Of a stretch of 64,000 nucleotides of DNA, positions 45,185-54,449 are shown one piece after another. Position numbers and translations under genes: made by a program. This DNA comes from Sinorhizobium kostiense (lineage in GTDB: Bacteria > Pseudomonadota > Alphaproteobacteria > Rhizobiales > Rhizobiaceae): NCBI RefSeq assembly GCF_017874595.1, contig NZ_JAGILA010000003.1, forward strand, positions 372,001-436,000. Direction: 5' to 3'. How positions within the stretch are numbered: the first letter of the stretch is position 1; the number at the start of each line of letters is the position of its first letter. The notes beneath the pieces were generated by a model, which was not told the origin of the DNA, did no database searches, and saw only the letters and a program-made list of their open reading frames with translations.

Positions 45185-45931
45185 ATGACCACAAGCGCTC
45201 TGGCGATCGAAGTCGACGGTCTGTGCAAATATTACGGCGCCCATCAAGTTCTTCACGGAGTGAACTTGACGGTGAAACCGGGTGAAAAGATCGTCGTCTG
45301 CGGTCCATCTGGTTCGGGCAAGTCGACCCTGATCCGCTGCCTCAACAAGCTCGAGGAACACCAACAGGGCAGGATCCGCGTGCTTGGCACCGAACTCAAC
45401 GACGAGATCGACAATATCAACGAGATCCGTCGCGAAGTCGGCATGGTGTTCCAGCATTTCAATCTCTTCCCGCATCTGACGGTGCTGGAAAATTGCGTGC
45501 TGGCACCGATGCTGGTCCGTAAGATTGATCGCAAGACCGCCGAGGAACAGGCTATGACCTATCTCGAGCGCGTCAAGATCCCGCAGAAAGCAAAGAACTA
45601 TCCCGGGGAACTGTCCGGCGGCCAGCAGCAGCGGGTGGCGATTGCCCGGGCCCTGTGCATGAAGCCGGAAATCATGCTGTTCGATGAGCCGACCTCGGCG
45701 CTCGATCCGGAAATGATTTCGGAAGTACTCGACGTAATGATCCAACTTGCCCAGGGCGGCATGACCATGGTGTGCGTAACGCACGAAATGGGCTTTGCCC
45801 GCAAGGTCGCCGACCGTGTGATCTTCATGGATCAGGGAAAGATCGTCGAGGATGCGCCGCCGGCAGACTTCTTCGACAACCCGCAGCATGAGCGGTCGAA
45901 ACTCTTCCTCAGCCAGATTCTCGGACACTGA
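45185..45931 (+). CDS. Amino acid ABC transporter ATPase (AapP-like)
   Basis: 248 residues from the ATG at 45185, which has GGGAG 8 bases upstream. Walker A is [14 protein letters not shown] (residues about 36-49), the Q-loop is [15 protein letters not shown], the ABC signature is [15 protein letters not shown], and Walker B is [14 protein letters not shown], with the switch His in VTHEMGFA. It energises uptake through the two permeases. The next gene, a sulfatase, begins 6 bases after the stop, so it is in the same transcript. Confidence 0.95.
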   Translation: MTTSALAIEVDGLCKYYGAHQVLHGVNLTVKPGEKIVVCGPSGSGKSTLIRCLNKLEEHQQGRIRVLGTELNDEIDNINEIRREVGMVFQHFNLFPHLTVLENCVLAPMLVRKIDRKTAEEQAMTYLERVKIPQKAKNYPGELSGGQQQRVAIARALCMKPEIMLFDEPTSALDPEMISEVLDVMIQLAQGGMTMVCVTHEMGFARKVADRVIFMDQGKIVEDAPPADFFDNPQHERSKLFLSQILGH

Positions 45932-45937
45932 GAGGGC

Positions 45938-47503
45938 GTGGGCGTGCAATCGGTTTCCGAAAAGCCGAATATTCTGCTCGTCATGGCCGATCAGATGACC
46001 GCGATTGCCCTGTCCATCTATGGCAATCGGGTATGCAAGACGCCCAATATCGACCGGCTTGCCGGACAGGGTTCGGTGTTTGACAATGCCTATTGCAATT
46101 ATCCGCTGTGCGCGCCGTCCCGATTTGCCTTGATGACCGGCCGGTTGCCGTCGCGAATCGGCGCGTTCGACAACGCCTCGGAATTCCCTGCGGCCGTGCC
46201 GACGCTTGCGCATTACCTGCGCGATGCCGGTTATTACACCTGCATATCGGGAAAGATGCACTTCGTCGGACCCGACCAGCATCACGGCTACGAGGACCGT
46301 CTGACGACAGAAATTTATCCGGCCGATTTCAGCTGGGTTCCGCCGAAGACCTATGATGAGCTGGAGGCGGAAGAACTCAAGACCAAGGGCGAGGTCCCCT
46401 TCGGCGTCTCCAGTGTCGAGACGATCGCCGATGCCGGGCCGCTCGCGCGGTCGCAGCAGATTGACTACGATGACGAGGTCGCCCGCCGCGCGACCCAGCA
46501 TATCTATGACTGGCGACGCTATGGCGATGGGCGCCCGCTGTTCATGACCGTGTCCTTCACCCAGCCGCACGATCCCTATGTAACCACGCGCGACTACTGG
46601 GATCTCTACACGGACGAAGCGATCGATCCACCACGGACACCAGCGATCCCGCTGGAGGAAATGGATCCGCACAGCCGTTCGCTCTATCTCCACTACAGTC
46701 TCGACAAGTTCGAGGTGACTGATGCCATCTACCGCCGGGCTCGCCGCGGCTATTATGGCATGATCAGCTATGTGGATCGCAAGCTCGGCGAACTCAGGCA
46801 AACGCTGGAAGATGCCGGCATTGCCGACAATACGGTGATCATCTTCACCTCCGACCACGGCGACATGATCGGTGAGCGCGGCCTGTGGTTCAAAAAGAAC
46901 CTCTTCGATCCGGCGATCCGCGTACCACTGGTGCTCTATGATCCGCGGCGGCAGGGCCTGAAGCGCGTCGCCGCGCCGGTTTCGCTGGTCGATATCATGC
47001 CGACATTGGTGGAGCTCGCCACCGGTTCGCTTGATGTGATTATCACCGACCACGAGGGCGACAGCCTTTTGCCCCTGATGAGCGAGGACAGGTCGGACCG
47101 GACGGTCTACGCCGAGCATCTTGACGGAGGCACCAATGCGCCACGCGTGATGCTGCGGCGCGGCCCACATAAACTCGTCGTCTCCGAAGCCTATCCGATG
47201 CAGCTTTACGACCTCGCGAGCGATCCGGGTGAGATGCGCAATCTGGCGGACGAGACTGAATGGAGCGAAACGGTCGAGGCGCTAATGGCCGGGGTGCGAG
47301 AAATCTGGGACCTGGCGGGTCTGAAGCTGGATGTCATGCGCAGCCAGCGCGTCCGCCAATTCGTCAATCGCGCCATGCAGAAAGGCAAGCTGCGCGACTG
47401 GGAGCACTATCCCGATCCGATCCGCGAGCACACCAAATTTGTCCGCACAGGCGAACGCTTCCCCGAGGTGGAGAGACGATCCTATCTGCCTTACGGTGAT
47501 TGA
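45938..47503 (+). CDS. Sulfatase, choline-sulfatase-like
   Basis: 521-residue alkaline-phosphatase-fold sulfatase. The formylglycine motif C-x-P-S-R is present (PLCAPSRFALMTGR, Cys near residue 56), with N-terminal metal ligands in NILLVMADQ, SGKMHFVGPDQHHGYE, and the second metal pair in FTSDHGDMIGE. SGKMHFVGPDQ and the EIYPADF segment resemble choline-sulfatase BetC. There is no signal peptide, so the substrate must be imported, and the genes just upstream encode an amino acid importer. No choline oxidation genes are adjacent, so a sulfated amino or imino acid is a serious alternative. Confidence 0.85.
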   Translation: MGVQSVSEKPNILLVMADQMTAIALSIYGNRVCKTPNIDRLAGQGSVFDNAYCNYPLCAPSRFALMTGRLPSRIGAFDNASEFPAAVPTLAHYLRDAGYYTCISGKMHFVGPDQHHGYEDRLTTEIYPADFSWVPPKTYDELEAEELKTKGEVPFGVSSVETIADAGPLARSQQIDYDDEVARRATQHIYDWRRYGDGRPLFMTVSFTQPHDPYVTTRDYWDLYTDEAIDPPRTPAIPLEEMDPHSRSLYLHYSLDKFEVTDAIYRRARRGYYGMISYVDRKLGELRQTLEDAGIADNTVIIFTSDHGDMIGERGLWFKKNLFDPAIRVPLVLYDPRRQGLKRVAAPVSLVDIMPTLVELATGSLDVIITDHEGDSLLPLMSEDRSDRTVYAEHLDGGTNAPRVMLRRGPHKLVVSEAYPMQLYDLASDPGEMRNLADETEWSETVEALMAGVREIWDLAGLKLDVMRSQRVRQFVNRAMQKGKLRDWEHYPDPIREHTKFVRTGERFPEVERRSYLPYGD

Positions 47504-47569
47504 GGACGGACCTCCTGAAGGACAGTAGAATAGTACAGTCGGGCCGCGTGCCCGCAATGAGAGGCCTCC

Positions 47570-48604
47570 ATGATATCCGACCAAAAGCTTGAGATTCTCC
47601 AGGTTCATTGCGAGGGAGAAATCGGCAATGTTCTCGTCGCCGGCGCACCGGAAATTCCCGGTGCAACCGCGTTGGACAAGATGAACTACATCAACAATGT
47701 CGACGACAGCCTCCGCCGTTTCGTGACGTTCGAGCCGCGCGCGAATGTCGCCATGACCGTCAATTTGCTGCTGGAACCCACCCGTCCCGACGCGGATGCC
47801 GGCTTCATCGTGCTCCAGGCCGACCGTGCGCATGCAATGTCGGGCTCGAACTGCATCTGCGTCGTAACCGCGCTTCTCGAGAGCGGCCGGGTGGCCATGG
47901 TTGAGCCCGAAACGATTGTGCGTCTCGATATGCCGGCAGGTCTGGTCACAGCGCGGGCGCGCTGCGAAAATGGCCGTTGCCTTTCCGTCAGCGTCGACAA
48001 TGTCCCGGCCTTTGCGGAAGCTCTCGACCAGGAGGTCGAGACGCCGCGCTGGGGTCGCATAAAGGCCGATATCTGCTTCGGCGGTGTCTATTACGGTCTG
48101 GTTGATGTCGAGCAGGTCGGGCTTACCATTGAACCGAAGAATGCGCGTGCACTGGCGGAGGCCGGTATCGAACTCAAGGCGCTTCTGGCAGAGCAGGTCA
48201 AAGTCCGACATCCGACATTGCCGGGTGTGGATGAGATCGCCTATGTGATGTTCCGTTCTCAGGAGCCGGATGGCGCGGTGCGCACCTGCACGACGCTGAA
48301 ACCCGGCCGCGTCGACCGCTCTCCTTGCGGTACCGGCAGCTCGGCCAATCTTGCAAGCCTTCATGCACGTGGTCTGATCGCGGTCGGAGACACGAAGGTC
48401 TCTCGCTCGATCATCGGCGGGGAATTTCATGTCCAGGCGCTGGAGGAAACCGAAGTGGGCGGACGCAAGGCGGTCATCCCACGGATCACCGGCCAGGGTT
48501 TCGTCTATGGCAAGCAGGAATTACGCCTCGTCGCCGATGATCCCTTCGTCAAGGGCTTTGCCCTTTCCGACACCTGGGGTCCGCAGGTGCATCTTCTGGA
48601 TTGA
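47570..48604 (+). CDS. Proline-racemase superfamily enzyme, Ser/Cys type (third paralogue)
   Basis: 344 residues. The first catalytic position is Ser91 (HAMSGSNCIC) and the second is Cys253 (DRSPCGTGSSA). The start follows GAGAGG at a short distance and opens ILQVHCEGEIGNVLV. It is closest in layout to the PRS gene at 25525, not to the Cys/Cys epimerase at 19072. It is the last gene of the ABC-sulfatase operon and is followed by a strong terminator. It may epimerise or dehydrate the amino acid released by the sulfatase. The specific reaction cannot be fixed. Confidence 0.82.
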   Translation: MISDQKLEILQVHCEGEIGNVLVAGAPEIPGATALDKMNYINNVDDSLRRFVTFEPRANVAMTVNLLLEPTRPDADAGFIVLQADRAHAMSGSNCICVVTALLESGRVAMVEPETIVRLDMPAGLVTARARCENGRCLSVSVDNVPAFAEALDQEVETPRWGRIKADICFGGVYYGLVDVEQVGLTIEPKNARALAEAGIELKALLAEQVKVRHPTLPGVDEIAYVMFRSQEPDGAVRTCTTLKPGRVDRSPCGTGSSANLASLHARGLIAVGDTKVSRSIIGGEFHVQALEETEVGGRKAVIPRITGQGFVYGKQELRLVADDPFVKGFALSDTWGPQVHLLD

Positions 48605-48621
48605 TTGGCTCCCAAGGCCTA

Positions 48622-48655
48622 GGCTCCATGCCTCCGGGCATGGAGCCATTTTTTT
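48622..48655 (+). terminator. Rho-independent terminator of the ABC-sulfatase operon
   Basis: An 11-bp stem GGCTCCATGCC/GGCATGGAGCC with a TCCG loop starts 18 bases after the PRS stop and is followed by a run of seven T (48649-48655). It closes the 41738-48604 operon. The convergent TetR gene ends about 85 bases further on. Confidence 0.9.
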
Positions 48656-48739
48656 GGCCGGCGCTAGCCGGAGGTCTGCGGTTTACGGAGATAAACGATC
48701 GTCATTTTCGACGGTTCGCCCCAGCAAGGAGGCGGAAAT

Positions 48740-49402
48740 CTACCTTTTCAGATATGCCAATATGATGCTGACTGTCTGGTCACGCTGTTTGGCGACTTCA
48801 ACGCTACTCTCCAGTTTTTCATCCAGCACGATCGATAGCGTGTGGATGTTGGAGAAGTAGAAGTAGCCCAGAGCCGATATGGACACGTACAGGTGTTTCA
48901 AGTCGACATCTGCTCTGAAGATGCCCTTGTCCTGGCCACTGCGGATCACCCGCGACAGTTTGGCGAGAAGGGGGGTGTAGAGGTTCTTGATGCCGAGCGC
49001 CTGTTTCAGAAAACGGGCATTCTGAACATTTTCATGGGTCAGCATTCGAACAATGCGGGGATTGTTGGCGAACGTGTCGAAGGTTGACTGAACGAGCGTC
49101 CTGACTGCGCCCACCGGGTCATTTTCATCGAGGTCAATCTCATGCTGGGAAGCGCGCAGCTTCTCATAGGTGTTCGAAAGGCTGGCTATATACAGCTCTT
49201 CCTTGCTGTTGAAGTATTTGTAGATCAGGCTTTTGTTTGTCTGGGATTGCTCGGCGATCGCATCTATCCGCGCGCCATCAAACCCGCGTTCCGTGAACTC
49301 GTCAATCGACGTGTCGATGATCCTCTGCTTCGTCCGTTCAGGGTCGCGGATCCGCTTCTTTTTGTCCGGGCCGCTTTTTTCAAGTTCCATTCTCTGGTCC
49401 AT
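48740..49402 (-). CDS. TetR family transcriptional regulator
   Basis: 220 residues from the ATG at 49402. The HTH is RTKQRIIDTSIDEFTERGFDGARIDAIAEQSQTNKSLIYKYFNSKEELY. The C-terminal part resembles the RutR/YcdC-type ligand domain (NPRIVRMLTHENVQNARFLK). It is divergent from the ABC/HyuAB operon, so it is the probable local repressor. RutR-type ligands are pyrimidine or related N-heterocycles, which would suit a hydantoinase operon, but the ligand is inferred only. Confidence 0.88.
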   Translation of the reverse strand: MDQRMELEKSGPDKKKRIRDPERTKQRIIDTSIDEFTERGFDGARIDAIAEQSQTNKSLIYKYFNSKEELYIASLSNTYEKLRASQHEIDLDENDPVGAVRTLVQSTFDTFANNPRIVRMLTHENVQNARFLKQALGIKNLYTPLLAKLSRVIRSGQDKGIFRADVDLKHLYVSISALGYFYFSNIHTLSIVLDEKLESSVEVAKQRDQTVSIILAYLKR

Positions 49403-49591
49403 CAACACGCCCTTGGGCCTTAAACATTGAAGTTTATCGTAGCAGCCTCTGCTTAGCATTTTCCATGCTCACGGCAAACTCTAGCGCCGCGGAAACAGAC
49501 CGTTTTCGCGTTCGAAAAGATGTTGCCGTGTCGCGCTAACTCATTGAATTGTCGGCATAATAAAATACTCCGGCTTTTGGTTTTTGCGCGA

Positions 49592-49624
49592 TTGACAGAC
49601 AGTCGGAAACAGGTTAGCTCTGTC
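49592..49624 (+). promoter_or_regulatory. Possible promoter and TetR site before the ABC/HyuAB operon
   Basis: TTGACA at 49592-49597 could be a -35. A GACAGA (49594-49599) and TCTGTC (49619-49624) inverted pair spaced by 19 bases overlaps the expected promoter and could be the TetR operator. The rest of the region 49403-49669 is AT-rich. Modest evidence only. Confidence 0.35.
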
Positions 49625-49669
49625 CTTAATAAACTAAATAGTTCTATAAGAGCAAGAGGGGTTCTGAAA

Positions 49670-50677
49670 ATGAGCAACCGGATGTCCAAGTTCCAAACGA
49701 CTCGACGCGCGTTTCTTGCTGGCGGTATTGCCGCCCTGGCTATGCCGTCCTTGGTACGTGCTCAAGGCCTTCAGGCGCTGTCGGCCCGCATGGATTTTGC
49801 GCCTTGGGGTGTTCAAGCGGCCATGCATCTCGCCCAGGTGAAAGGGTGGTTTAAAGATGTCGGCCTGGACATTGATGTGCAGGATGGCCGTGGCTCTGCG
49901 AACACCCTGCAGCTTGTGAATGCGGGCCAGGTTGATGTTGGCCAGGTGCAGCTCGGTCTCGTCCCCCAGGCGCGTATGAAGAGTGCGACCGTGCGCTCCT
50001 TCGCTGGTTTCGCTCGCGCTACGGATCTCGCGGCAGTCGTCGACCGCGACTCGGACTACAAGACGGTTGCCGATCTGAAGGGCAAGAGCATCGTCTGTTT
50101 CGCGGCGAGCCCATGGGCGCCCTTCATCGACTATTGGCTCGCGCAGGGCGGGCTTGACCGCTCTACTGTGGAGCTGCTCCTGGTCGACCCGGCAGCCCTC
50201 TGGAGCACCTATACCACGCGCCGGGCGGATGCGATCCTGTCCACCGGCCCCTCGATCATCCCGCCTGCCGAAGCCGTTCGTCCTTCGCGCGGCATCCTCG
50301 CCAGCGACGCTGGCGTCAATTTCCCGAGCTACGGCCTCATCGCCAGTGACGAGACCATCGAAAAACGTGGTGATGCCCTGAAGGCCCTCGTGGCCTCTCA
50401 GCAGAAAGCGTGGGCCTATCTGCGTGACGGCAATGCGGGCGAGGGCGCTGAGGCCATGATCCAGCAACGGCCAACTATAAAGCTGACGAAGGAAGTTCTG
50501 ACCAGGCAGATCGAATTGACGATCGAAACCTTCGAGACCCCGGCGACGGCGGGAAAACCGATCGGCTGGCAGGCTGACGCGGATTGGAACGCCGCGCTGG
50601 CGTCGATGGAAAAAGCCAATGCAATTCCGTCCGGATTGACGCTTTCCGATATTTTCACCAACGACTTCATTGGGTGA
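49670..50677 (+). CDS. ABC transporter substrate-binding protein, NMT1/SsuA family
   Basis: 335 residues with a Tat-type signal (TTRRAFLAGG, residues 10-19; likely cleavage near VRA-Q at 31/32). The mature protein has the NMT1/nitrate-sulfonate-taurine binding fold: MDFAPWGVQAAMHLAQVKGWFKDVGLDIDVQDGRGS, then NAGQVDVG and VADLKGKSIV. The start at 49670 is chosen for the signal peptide; the longer frame has no extra homology. It forms an importer with the next two genes. Its ligand is probably the hydantoin-like or pyrimidine-like substrate of HyuA/HyuB. Confidence 0.88.
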   Translation: MSNRMSKFQTTRRAFLAGGIAALAMPSLVRAQGLQALSARMDFAPWGVQAAMHLAQVKGWFKDVGLDIDVQDGRGSANTLQLVNAGQVDVGQVQLGLVPQARMKSATVRSFAGFARATDLAAVVDRDSDYKTVADLKGKSIVCFAASPWAPFIDYWLAQGGLDRSTVELLLVDPAALWSTYTTRRADAILSTGPSIIPPAEAVRPSRGILASDAGVNFPSYGLIASDETIEKRGDALKALVASQQKAWAYLRDGNAGEGAEAMIQQRPTIKLTKEVLTRQIELTIETFETPATAGKPIGWQADADWNAALASMEKANAIPSGLTLSDIFTNDFIG

Positions 50678-50684
50678 GGTCGAG

Positions 50685-51473
50685 ATGTTGGACCAGGTCA
50701 AGGACAGCTATATCAGGGTCTCCGGCGTCGATAAGCGCTACGGCGGCAGTGATGCGTCGCTTGTTCTTCAAGACATCAATCTGGACATCAGGAAGGGCGA
50801 GTTCGTCAGCATTCTCGGTCCGAGCGGCTGCGGCAAGAGCACGCTTTTGAAATGCATCGCCGGGCTTGAGGATGTTTCCAACGGGAGCGTCACGACCCGC
50901 GGGCTTATGGTCGACGGTCCACCGGAGGGCCTCGGCATGGTCTTCCAGCGTGACATGCTGCTCGACTGGCGGACGATCCTTGAAAACGTCCTGTTTACCG
51001 TCGAGCTCCAAGGCAAGGTCAGTGCGGAGATGCGGGCAAGGGCGAGCGCGCAGCTCGCGCGTTTCGGCCTCGGCGGCTATGAGAACCGGCGCCCGTGGGA
51101 GCTGTCGGGCGGGATGCGGCAGAGGGCGTCGATCTGCCGGGCGCTTTTGACCGATCCCGACATCCTGCTTATGGATGAGCCGTTCGGGGCGCTCGACGCC
51201 ATGACGCGCGATGACCTCAATGTCGAGGTCGCGCGCATCTCCCACGAGGCGCACAAGACGATCATTTTCATCACCCACAGCATCAGCGAAGCGGTCTTCC
51301 TTTCGGATCGTGTCGTGATCCTCGACCGCCATCCCGGAAGGATCGTCGAAATCCTTGATATCGACCTTCCCCGTCCGCGGCAGCTCTCCGTCCGCGAGAC
51401 ACCGAAATTCGGACATTACAGCAGCCATATCCGCCAGGTGTTCACGAAACTCGGGATATTCAAGAATGCGTAA
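50685..51473 (+). CDS. ABC transporter ATPase (SsuB/TauB type)
   Basis: 262 residues from the ATG at 50685. Walker A is LGPSGCGKSTLLKC, the Q-loop is MVFQRDMLLDWRTILENV, the signature is LSGGMRQRASICRAL, Walker B is ILLMDEPFGALDAMTR, and the switch region is FITHSISEAVFLSDR. It is the ATPase of the NMT1-type importer, 7 bases after the binding-protein gene and overlapping the permease gene by 8 bases. Confidence 0.95.
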   Translation: MLDQVKDSYIRVSGVDKRYGGSDASLVLQDINLDIRKGEFVSILGPSGCGKSTLLKCIAGLEDVSNGSVTTRGLMVDGPPEGLGMVFQRDMLLDWRTILENVLFTVELQGKVSAEMRARASAQLARFGLGGYENRRPWELSGGMRQRASICRALLTDPDILLMDEPFGALDAMTRDDLNVEVARISHEAHKTIIFITHSISEAVFLSDRVVILDRHPGRIVEILDIDLPRPRQLSVRETPKFGHYSSHIRQVFTKLGIFKNA

Positions 51474-52239
51474 CATGCCGTCCATGACCACACGCTTTCT
51501 GCCCGGCCTGATAACGCTGGTTTCGGCGGTGGCGCTTTGGGAAATCGGCGTCAGGCTTTTCCAGATTTCCCCGATCCTCCTCCCGTCGCCGTCGGCGGTC
51601 TGGGTCGAGTTCTGGAAAATGCCGGCCTTCTTCCTCTACAACGCCGGGGTCACTCTGGTTGTGACGCTTGCCGGATTTTTTCTGGCCGCGGTCTTCGGCA
51701 TCCTGCTGGCAGTCGTCATCGTGTCGTCGAAGACGCTCGAGCGCCCTGTATTCTCGGCGCTGGTCGCCCTGAACTCGGTCCCCAAGGTCGCTCTGGCGCC
51801 GCTCTTCGTGGTCTGGATGGGCATTGGGCCGGAACCCAAGATCGCCATTGCGGTCATGCTCGCCATTTTCGCCATCGTCATCGATACGGTCCTAGGGCTA
51901 CGGTCCGTCGATCCGGACATGATCAATCTGGCGCGTGTCGGGCGGGCAAGCGCTTGGCAGATTCTCACGAAGGTCCGGCTCCCCTGCGCCCTTCCGAGCA
52001 TCTTCGCCGGCTTGAAGGTTGCCATCTCGCTGGCCCTGATCGGTGCGATTATCGGCGAATTCGTCGGCAGCTCCTCGGGCCTCGGATTTGCGATTTTGAC
52101 TGCGCAGGGACAGTTCGACACCCCCGGTCTCTTTGTCAGTTTGGTCCTTCTGATCGCGATGGGATCGCTCCTCTTCAACCTCATGGAAGGCATAGAGCGG
52201 CTGTCGATCCCCTGGCACACGTCGGTCCGCTCTCACTAA
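51466..52239 (+). CDS. ABC transporter permease (SsuC/TauC type)
   Basis: 257 residues starting at ATG 51466, overlapping the ATPase stop; ATGs at 51475 and 51484 are alternatives. About six spans, beginning PGLITLVSAVALWEIGV. The EAA loop is ARVGRASAWQILTKVRLPCALPSIFAGL near residues 160-187. It completes the importer. It is followed by the HyuA gene 100 bases later, which is most likely in the same operon. Confidence 0.92.
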   Translation: MRNMPSMTTRFLPGLITLVSAVALWEIGVRLFQISPILLPSPSAVWVEFWKMPAFFLYNAGVTLVVTLAGFFLAAVFGILLAVVIVSSKTLERPVFSALVALNSVPKVALAPLFVVWMGIGPEPKIAIAVMLAIFAIVIDTVLGLRSVDPDMINLARVGRASAWQILTKVRLPCALPSIFAGLKVAISLALIGAIIGEFVGSSSGLGFAILTAQGQFDTPGLFVSLVLLIAMGSLLFNLMEGIERLSIPWHTSVRSH

Positions 52240-52339
52240 CCACGAAACACGCAACGCATGAATGACCCCCGCGGGCGAGATCAACTCGGCCGACGGGAGA
52301 ACTCGACCCAAAAAAGCGCTGATGCGCAGGAGGCATACG

Positions 52340-54412
52340 ATGAACAACGCACGCATTGGCGTTGATATTGGCGGAACGTTCACCGACCTGGTTCTCTTCG
52401 GCGACGGCGGCGAGACCTTCTTCACAAAGGTGCCATCCACGCCCGCCAGGCCCGAGGAAGCGGTGCTGACCGGCATTCGCCAGATCACCGAGACGGCACG
52501 CATTTCCGTGTCCAGGGTGGCCGAAGTGGTCCATGGCACGACCGTGGGTTCGAACACGCTGCTACAGAAGGTCGGCGCCAAGACCGGCCTGATCACCACC
52601 AAGGGCTTTCGCGACGTGCTGGAGATCGGGCGCGTCCGCACCCCGACCATGTTCGACCTTAGCTGGGAAAAGGCCGTACCGCTGATCGCCCGCCGTTACC
52701 GCATGGAAGTGGACGAGCGGTCGACAGCCGACGGGCGCATCCTCAAGGGGGTGAACGAGCAGGAAGTGATCGATATTGGGCGCTTCTTCGAAGCAGAAGG
52801 CGTTGAATCCGTCGCGGTGTGCTTCATCAATTCCTACCGCAATCCGGAGAACGAGACCCGGGTGCTGGAAATCATGCGCGAGCATTTTCCCGACATGTGG
52901 GTGACCGCCTCGGTCTCGGTGCTGCCCGAGATCCGCGAATATGAGCGGACTTCGACCACCGCCGTGAACGCCTATGTGCTGCCGTCGCTGCGCGCTTACT
53001 TCGAGCGCCTCGAAAACGGCCTGCGCGAAATCGGCGTCTCCGCACCGCTCCTGATCAGCAATTCCAACGGCGGCCTCTCCAGCGCCCGCATGGCACAGGA
53101 GAAGCCCGTCTTCTTCATCTCCTCCGGCCGTTCGGCCGGCGTAGTCGGTGCGGGCAGACTGGGTGAAGCTGCAGGCGAGAAGGATCTGGTCGTATTCGAC
53201 ATGGGCGGCACGACGGCTTCCGCCTCGCTCATCCACAAGGGCGAGCTGTCGCGCGCCAACGAATATGAATTCCGCGCCGGCATTTCCACGCCGAGCCGCT
53301 TCATCAAGGCGGGCGGCTACCTGATGCGGGTCCCTACGGTAGACGTGGCGGAGGTTGGCAGCGGCGCCGGCTCCATCGCCCGCATCGATGAGGGCGGCCT
53401 ATTACATGTTGGGCCGCTGTCGGCCGGCGCTGATCCAGGACCGGTCTGCTACGGCATCGGCGGCAATTCGCCGACCGTCACAGACGCCAATGTGGTGCTC
53501 GGCTTTCTGCCGGCAGCGCTGGCTGGCGGCAGTATGAAGCTCGACGTCGAGGGCGCCCGCGCCGCGATAAAGCGCGATCTTGCCGATCCGCTGAAGCTTT
53601 CGATCGAAGACGCCGCCTTCGGCATTCGCGAAGTAGTGAACATCAACATGGCCCGCACCATCAAGGCTGTCACGGTGGAGCGTGGCGTCGACCCGCGCGA
53701 CTTCGCCATCCTCGCCTTCGGCGGCTCAGGCCCGGTGCACGCCTGCGATCTCGCACGCACGCTCGGCATTTCCCGCGTCATCTTCCCGCGCTCGCCCGGC
53801 GTCTTCACCGCGACCGGCATGCTTGCTGCCAAGGTCGAGCGCTATCTCCTGCGCAGCCTCCACGGCAGGCTCGACCAGTTGCCGGTCGCCGAGGTCAATG
53901 CGCTGCTCAAGGACATGCGCGCTGACGCCCATGCTTCGCTCGCCGAGGAAGGCTATAGCGATGACCAGATCGAATGCACCTTCGAAGCCGACCTGCGCTT
54001 CAAGGGCCAGGATTTCGAGATTCCGGTTGCACTTCCTGAAACAGTGACGGAGGCCGACCGCGAAAACTTGCGCGCATCGTTCCGCGAAGCCTACAAGGCG
54101 ATCTACGGCTATGCCTCCGACGACAGCGTCGAGATTGTCAACATCAGGCTCAATGCCGGCGGCAATAGCGGCAACCGCCTCGCCTTCACCGCCCACAAGC
54201 CTGAGGACGGTCCGGCTGATGTCACCACGCGAAAAGTCTATTTCTCGCGCAAGGACGGTTGGATCGACACGCCGATCCACCAGCGCGCCACCTTCCGCGG
54301 CGGCGCCGTCGGGCCGCTGATCATCCAGAGCCCCGATACAACCATCGTCGTTCCACCCGGCGCCAAGGCAGATCTCGATGCCTTCGGCAACGTCGTCGCC
54401 ACGCTTGCCTGA
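52340..54412 (+). CDS. hyuA: Hydantoinase/oxoprolinase A subunit
   Basis: 690 residues from ATG 52340, which has AGGAGG at 52328-52333. The N-terminal ASKHA ATP-binding segment is RIGVDIGGTFTDLVLFG, with HGTTVGSNTLLQ and the second phosphate loop DMGGTTASASLI. GSGAGSIARIDEGGLLHVGPLSAGADPGPVCYG is the family core. HyuA with HyuB opens N-methylhydantoin, 5-oxoproline, caprolactam or related rings, or carboxylates acetone-type substrates, using ATP. The partner HyuB follows after 37 bases. The substrate is unknown. Confidence 0.9.
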   Translation: MNNARIGVDIGGTFTDLVLFGDGGETFFTKVPSTPARPEEAVLTGIRQITETARISVSRVAEVVHGTTVGSNTLLQKVGAKTGLITTKGFRDVLEIGRVRTPTMFDLSWEKAVPLIARRYRMEVDERSTADGRILKGVNEQEVIDIGRFFEAEGVESVAVCFINSYRNPENETRVLEIMREHFPDMWVTASVSVLPEIREYERTSTTAVNAYVLPSLRAYFERLENGLREIGVSAPLLISNSNGGLSSARMAQEKPVFFISSGRSAGVVGAGRLGEAAGEKDLVVFDMGGTTASASLIHKGELSRANEYEFRAGISTPSRFIKAGGYLMRVPTVDVAEVGSGAGSIARIDEGGLLHVGPLSAGADPGPVCYGIGGNSPTVTDANVVLGFLPAALAGGSMKLDVEGARAAIKRDLADPLKLSIEDAAFGIREVVNINMARTIKAVTVERGVDPRDFAILAFGGSGPVHACDLARTLGISRVIFPRSPGVFTATGMLAAKVERYLLRSLHGRLDQLPVAEVNALLKDMRADAHASLAEEGYSDDQIECTFEADLRFKGQDFEIPVALPETVTEADRENLRASFREAYKAIYGYASDDSVEIVNIRLNAGGNSGNRLAFTAHKPEDGPADVTTRKVYFSRKDGWIDTPIHQRATFRGGAVGPLIIQSPDTTIVVPPGAKADLDAFGNVVATLA

Positions 54413-54449
54413 GACTCGTTGGCCTGACCCCATTCAAGGAGCTGTTCCC

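Noticed and set aside
45053-47170. 705-codon open frame on the minus strand
   Set aside because: It is antisense to the AapP-like ATPase and sulfatase genes, whose catalytic motifs are intact. High-GC codon structure gives long shadow frames, and no known domain is visible in it.
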